From NCBI GenBank assembly GCA_018660405.1, contig JABJKL010000162.1:1-9701 (forward strand): 9,701 nt of DNA. The letters run 5' to 3'. Each line of letters opens with the position of its first letter. The stretch's first letter is position 1. A program made the translations under genes and the position numbers. Under the pieces are notes generated by a model that did not search any database, was not told the origin of the DNA, and was given only the letters and a program-made list of their open reading frames with translations. The DNA comes from Pseudomonadota bacterium. GTDB taxonomy: Bacteria; Pseudomonadota; Gammaproteobacteria; Arenicellales; Arenicellaceae. Positions 6,636 through 9,701 of the stretch are shown here, piece by piece.

Positions 6636-8983
6636 TCACCGACACTCCTCTGTGTTTTGAACTCGTTCTGTTTGCCAACTCGATCTGCTTCTGCAGATCC
6701 AGTGCAACTATTCTGAATCGCAGGCTCGTACCCAACAATATATGGCAATATTACTCCGGTTGAACAGGTTTCAGCAATTCGCAAACCTGTTTTGGGATCT
6801 AGCAAGACCGGTTTAATACTCTCCAAAGCTGCAGATCTAAGCGGGCGCGTCAGTATATTCGCAAAGGTATCTGCCCAAATATGTGCTGCTCCGCTTGCAC
6901 CGGATAATCCGGTTGTTTTGTTATCGTCACGGCCTACCCAAATAACCATTAAATAGTCGCCACTAAAGCCCGCGTACCAACTATCACGATAGCCATCGCT
7001 TGTGCCGGTTTTTCCGGCAAATCCCCAGCCACCGCCGAAACGATCACCGATGGCCCTTGCTGTTCCACTCGTGACAACTTGCTGCAACGCATAGACAATA
7101 AGCGCAATTGATTCTGGTTCTGCCACTTGTTCTATAGACAGTGGATATCGGCCAAGCGGCTCACCACGATCAGATAGTACTGAACGCACACTTTTGGTTG
7201 GCGTCTTAAACCCACTATTGGCAAGGGTAAGATATAGGTCTGCCACATCGCTCACCGTCATTGGCAGAGCGCCAAGCAAGGCAGATGGATAGATGGGGCC
7301 TGGTTCTGGATCTGAGCTCTGATACTTGAATCGCCGCAGCAGTCCAGCGAAAGTATCCAAACCCACCTCCATACCAAGATTGACTGTCGCCAGATTATAA
7401 GAATGTTTCAAACCATCAATTAGCGGCACCAAACCGTGCTCTTCACCATTGTAATTCTCAGGGATCCAATCCTCACTACCTCGCTGAGACACAACTATAG
7501 CCCGGTCCTGGATCAAGGTTCCAAGACCATAAATTTCTGGTTGCTCGAGAGCTGCCAAATAGACAAAAGGTTTTAGTAAGGAACCGACGGGGCGGACGGC
7601 GTCTAAAGCGCGGTTGTAACCAGCGAATTCCCGGTTACGACCACCCGCCAAGGCAACGACTTCGCCACTATCGGTTCGTAACACAATCGCCGCAGCTTCC
7701 AGCGTGCCAGCATCCATGTTTCTGGATTTTTCAATAGTCGTCAAACGATCCGATATTGATTGCTCGACCACATTCTGGATTCGCGGATCAAGGGTTGTAT
7801 ATACACGTAGACCAGCGTTTGAAAGTGCCGCGTCTTGATAACCCATGCGCAATTGCTGACGCACCATATCCAAAAAATCTGGATAGCCTCGTCGTAGACT
7901 CGCTTGCTCTCCCCCGGTGCCTAGCGGCAACTGCTGAAGCTGGCCGGACTGCACTTCGGTAATGAACCCTTCGTGTTGCATCACCTGCAGAACCAGATTT
8001 CGGCGTTCTGTGGCACGCGCTGGGTGTCTAAGTGGGTTGTAGGCACTGGGTCCTTTTACAATCGCAGCCAAGGTAGCCAGTTCGGCTTGATTCAATTCCT
8101 GAAGCTGCCGTCCAAACAGAAACTGCGAGCCTAAACCAAAGCCGTGAATCGCACGATTACCTGCCTGGCCAAGGTAAATCTCATTGATATAGGCAAGCAT
8201 TATCTGCTGCTTGCTGTAGTGAAATTCCAGCAGAACCGCCATAACAATTTCCACCAACTTGCGCGAGATTGTTCGGTCCGACGTTAAATAGTAATTTTTG
8301 ACCAATTGTTGAGTTATTGTGCTGCCGCCTTGCACGACGCGGCCGGTAACCAAATTCGCAACCGCCGCGCGTGCAATGCCTATTGGCGAAATACCCCAAT
8401 GAGAGTAAAAGTTACGGTCCTCAATAGCAATCAGTGCATCGATTAAACCTTTAGGCACCTGTTCTTGTGTCAATAATTCCCGATCTTCATGGCTGGCTGG
8501 CGACACGCTACCGAACAAGCGTCCCTCAAGTTGAAATAACCCCAAGCTCTCGCCCTCGGAACTCACTGATGTAACTTTGTTATTGCCGGGGCTAAATCCA
8601 ATACGAACTCGATGGGCGTCCCGCAATTGATCCCAAAACTGAAATCTACGCGCATGAATAGTTAAAACACTACGGCTGTATTCAAATGTTCCGGGGTCCG
8701 GTGCTCCCGTCTGGTCACGATAACCAAGATCAGCTAACTCACTCAAAACATCATTGGCAGTGATTGTTTGCCCGACATACAAATCCAAAGGCCTGGTAAA
8801 CACATGCGCAGGAATCGACCAACTACCGCCCTCAAATTGCTTGCGTATTGATATGTCCAGGAATAGCGCTACAGCGATGGTAACCACAACCAAAGTTACA
8901 AGCAGTCTTAATAGCCATGGCTTGCATGCAAGCAAAATTGATGAAACTTGCCATGGTTTGCATAGATGCATTTTGTTTGACAT
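6611..8983 (-). CDS. mrcB: Penicillin-binding protein 1B, bifunctional peptidoglycan synthase
   Basis: This class A PBP polymerises lipid II and crosslinks the strands at the inner membrane. Order of domains in 790 residues: cytoplasmic tail, membrane anchor (about 24-43), UB2H regulatory domain (about 65-150), GT51 transglycosylase, and transpeptidase. Visible residues are the GT catalytic Glu188 in IEDRNF, QGGSTITQQLVKN (218-230), the second Glu245 (57 residues on, the same spacing as E233/E290 of Escherichia coli PBP1B), the transpeptidase serine Ser468 in SLLK, SYN at 528-530, and KTGT at 658-661. UB2H is the docking site for Lpo-type activators, which fits the lipoprotein gene that overlaps its 3' end. 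No strong Shine-Dalgarno is seen before ATG 8983; Met5 at 8971 is another possible start. The cytoplasmic tail carries a CKPW motif twice, from a short internal repeat. Confidence 0.97.
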   Translation of the reverse strand: MSNKMHLCKPWQVSSILLACKPWLLRLLVTLVVVTIAVALFLDISIRKQFEGGSWSIPAHVFTRPLDLYVGQTITANDVLSELADLGYRDQTGAPDPGTFEYSRSVLTIHARRFQFWDQLRDAHRVRIGFSPGNNKVTSVSSEGESLGLFQLEGRLFGSVSPASHEDRELLTQEQVPKGLIDALIAIEDRNFYSHWGISPIGIARAAVANLVTGRVVQGGSTITQQLVKNYYLTSDRTISRKLVEIVMAVLLEFHYSKQQIMLAYINEIYLGQAGNRAIHGFGLGSQFLFGRQLQELNQAELATLAAIVKGPSAYNPLRHPARATERRNLVLQVMQHEGFITEVQSGQLQQLPLGTGGEQASLRRGYPDFLDMVRQQLRMGYQDAALSNAGLRVYTTLDPRIQNVVEQSISDRLTTIEKSRNMDAGTLEAAAIVLRTDSGEVVALAGGRNREFAGYNRALDAVRPVGSLLKPFVYLAALEQPEIYGLGTLIQDRAIVVSQRGSEDWIPENYNGEEHGLVPLIDGLKHSYNLATVNLGMEVGLDTFAGLLRRFKYQSSDPEPGPIYPSALLGALPMTVSDVADLYLTLANSGFKTPTKSVRSVLSDRGEPLGRYPLSIEQVAEPESIALIVYALQQVVTSGTARAIGDRFGGGWGFAGKTGTSDGYRDSWYAGFSGDYLMVIWVGRDDNKTTGLSGASGAAHIWADTFANILTRPLRSAALESIKPVLLDPKTGLRIAETCSTGVILPYIVGYEPAIQNSCTGSAEADRVGKQNEFKTQRSVGEWIKGLFN
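8915..8963. repeat. Short direct repeat inside the mrcB 5' end
   Basis: CCATGGCTTGCAT at 8915-8927 recurs as CCATGGTTTGCAT at 8951-8963, 12 of 13 bases, with a 36-base period (12 codons). It encodes the two CKPW motifs in the PBP1B cytoplasmic tail. The first copy runs into a 14-base perfect palindrome, GCTTGCATGCAAGC (8920-8933). Overall, 36-base blocks 8911-8946 and 8947-8982 agree at 23 positions, so an old 12-codon duplication is possible. Confidence 0.5.
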
Positions 8984-9028
8984 TTTAGCTTTAAGTTTTT
9001 TCGAACTGCCAAATGTAAGATTCGTTGC

Positions 9029-9169
9029 TTATAGCTGTAAATATTGTATCGCTTTTAGTTCAAGCATCTTAAGATTGTATCTCGACCCGCTCATTCCCGA
9101 TACCAAACAAAAGCGTAACAGATGGATAGCCATTGCGGCTGCTTGCATGGAAACTTCTTCACGTTGCAT
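9029..9169 (-). CDS. Doubtful 46-codon ORF upstream of and in frame with mrcB
   Basis: On the minus strand an ATG at 9169 opens 46 codons ending in TAA at 9029-9031. The frame is the same as mrcB, whose ATG comes 15 sense codons after that stop. Internal Met8 at 9148 has a purine-rich AAGAAG before it. The product (MQREEVSMQAAAMAIHLL...) has no recognised domain. It could be an upstream leader ORF, a decayed N-terminal extension of PBP1B cut off by one stop codon, or chance. Codon-level evidence is too thin to decide. Confidence 0.2.
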   Translation of the reverse strand: MQREEVSMQAAAMAIHLLRFCLVSGMSGSRYNLKMLELKAIQYLQL

Positions 9170-9264
9170 AGAATCGAATTCATCGAATCCAGCAACCTAG
9201 AACACTCCAACAATTTTTCGGCATTTATGGACACTGACACGGCCATAACCGTGTTAAATCTGCA

Positions 9265-9307
9265 CTAAAAAATAAAAATCCCCTGAGGCTCATAGCCGCA
9301 GGGGATT
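9265..9307 (-). terminator. Intrinsic terminator of exbD
   Basis: AATCCCCTG (9277-9285) pairs with CAGGGGATT (9299-9307), and inside it GGCT (9287-9290) pairs with AGCC (9294-9297) around a CAT loop, with one A-G mismatch. That is a 13-pair stem. Read on the minus strand it is followed by TTTTATTTTTTAG, a clear T tract. It starts about 46 bases past the exbD stop and would end the exbD transcript before mrcB, so mrcB needs its own promoter. Confidence 0.9.
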
Positions 9308-9353
9308 ACAACGATACATTGTTTGCGCTAAGGTTTATCTAAATCAACAATAC

Positions 9354-9701
9354 TTATCCCGCATCCAGTGAAATCGACGGTGCCATTACATTTGCTGCGC
9401 GAATACCGTCAACGGCTTCAATGACAGTTTTTGTTTTTGCATCAGGATCCACTTTAACAATGACCGAAGACTCAGGACTTTCCGCCTTCATCCGAATAAT
9501 TGTTGGCCTAACCGCACGATAATCAACCAGGCGATCATCAATGCGAATTTCGTCCAAATCGTTAACGACAACAACAATCGGTCGTGGGGCATCTATGGGT
9601 GGTGGTTCATTGGAAGATTCAGGCTTATTCACACCAATGCCCGACTCTTTAACAAAACTTGCGGTAACGATAAAGAAAATCAACATAATAAACACCACAT
9701 C
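9354..9701 (-). CDS. ExbD/TolR-family biopolymer transport protein, 5' end cut by window
   Basis: The reading frame is open to the window edge; 115 residues are present and about 15-25 N-terminal residues are missing. It begins inside the family's single membrane helix, DVVFIMLIFFIVTASFV, whose Asp at the first visible residue is the conserved proton-path aspartate of ExbD/TolR. A Pro-rich linker (PPPIDAPRP) and the periplasmic domain follow, with IVVVVNDLDEIRIDDRLVDY and the VKVDPDAKTKTVIEAVDGIR block. ExbD works with ExbB to harness the proton gradient for TonB. The TASFVKESGIGV form matches the ExbD type found in TonB-linked exbB-exbD clusters rather than TolR, but upstream genes are outside the window. 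It is the last gene of its transcript, given the terminator just after it. Confidence 0.92.
   Translation of the reverse strand, partial: DVVFIMLIFFIVTASFVKESGIGVNKPESSNEPPPIDAPRPIVVVVNDLDEIRIDDRLVDYRAVRPTIIRMKAESPESSVIVKVDPDAKTKTVIEAVDGIRAANVMAPSISLDAG

Larger units (their letters stand above)
8984..9353. other. Intergenic region between exbD and mrcB
   Basis: This 370-base gap holds the exbD terminator (9265-9307), a small inverted repeat ACACGG (9237-9242) with CCGTGT (9249-9254), a segment at 9126-9172 that shares four collinear words with the mrcB 5' coding end, and a short minus-strand ORF at 9029-9169. The mrcB promoter should be here. A weak minus-strand candidate is TTAAGA at 9067-9072, an 18-base spacer and TACAAT at 9043-9048, but it lies within the small ORF and I do not rely on it. 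Confidence 0.5.

Noticed and set aside
8754..9200. 148-codon plus-strand ORF opposite the mrcB start
   Set aside because: Most of it is antisense to well-supported mrcB codons and the rest covers the promoter region; it has no recognisable domain or ribosome binding site.

Overview
This is a chromosomal stretch of what looks like a Gammaproteobacterium, probably a marine one of the Cellvibrionales/Alteromonadales type. The reasons are a PBP1B of the MrcB type with a UB2H domain, a TPR lipoprotein coupled to it, a stand-alone GluQ, an ExbD-type TonB energiser and moderate GC. The taxonomic guess is inference from protein style; no marker RNA is present. No phage, CRISPR, transposase or tRNA gene was found.

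Layout: positions 1-621 hold no confident gene, only an edge fragment that is open in several frames and a weak 80-codon ORF without an ATG. gluQ (tRNA-Asp queuosine glutamylation) follows on the minus strand. It is divergent from a plus-strand run: an exported M19 zinc dipeptidase, a FecCD/BtuC/HmuU-type permease, its HmuV-like ATPase, and a stand-alone CinA/MoCF-domain protein. This run converges on a minus-strand pair, mrcB (PBP1B) followed by an overlapping TPR lipoprotein that resembles the PBP1B activator LpoP. At the right edge a truncated exbD, also on the minus strand, ends in a clear intrinsic terminator.

How the genes fit together: the importer permease and ATPase are two thirds of a heme, siderophore or cobalamin ABC importer, with no binding protein in view. 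The ExbD at the right edge belongs to the TonB machinery that would energise the matching outer-membrane receptor, but linkage is only by neighbourhood. mrcB and the lipoprotein form a cell-wall synthase plus likely activator, expressed together.

The most unusual object is a 177-base, almost fully self-complementary element at 4186-4362, placed exactly between the permease and ATPase genes. It covers the permease stop codon and ends on the base before the ATPase ATG. Its arms give 56 of 57 possible RNA pairs, plus one 12-base bulge and an apex carrying three small hairpins. All six non-Watson-Crick pairs except one are G-U when read as plus-strand RNA. It could be a dispersed palindromic repeat (MITE-like) or a structured intra-operon RNA. 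A second oddity is the 5' region of mrcB, where a segment of the coding start recurs as four collinear word matches about 215 bases upstream.
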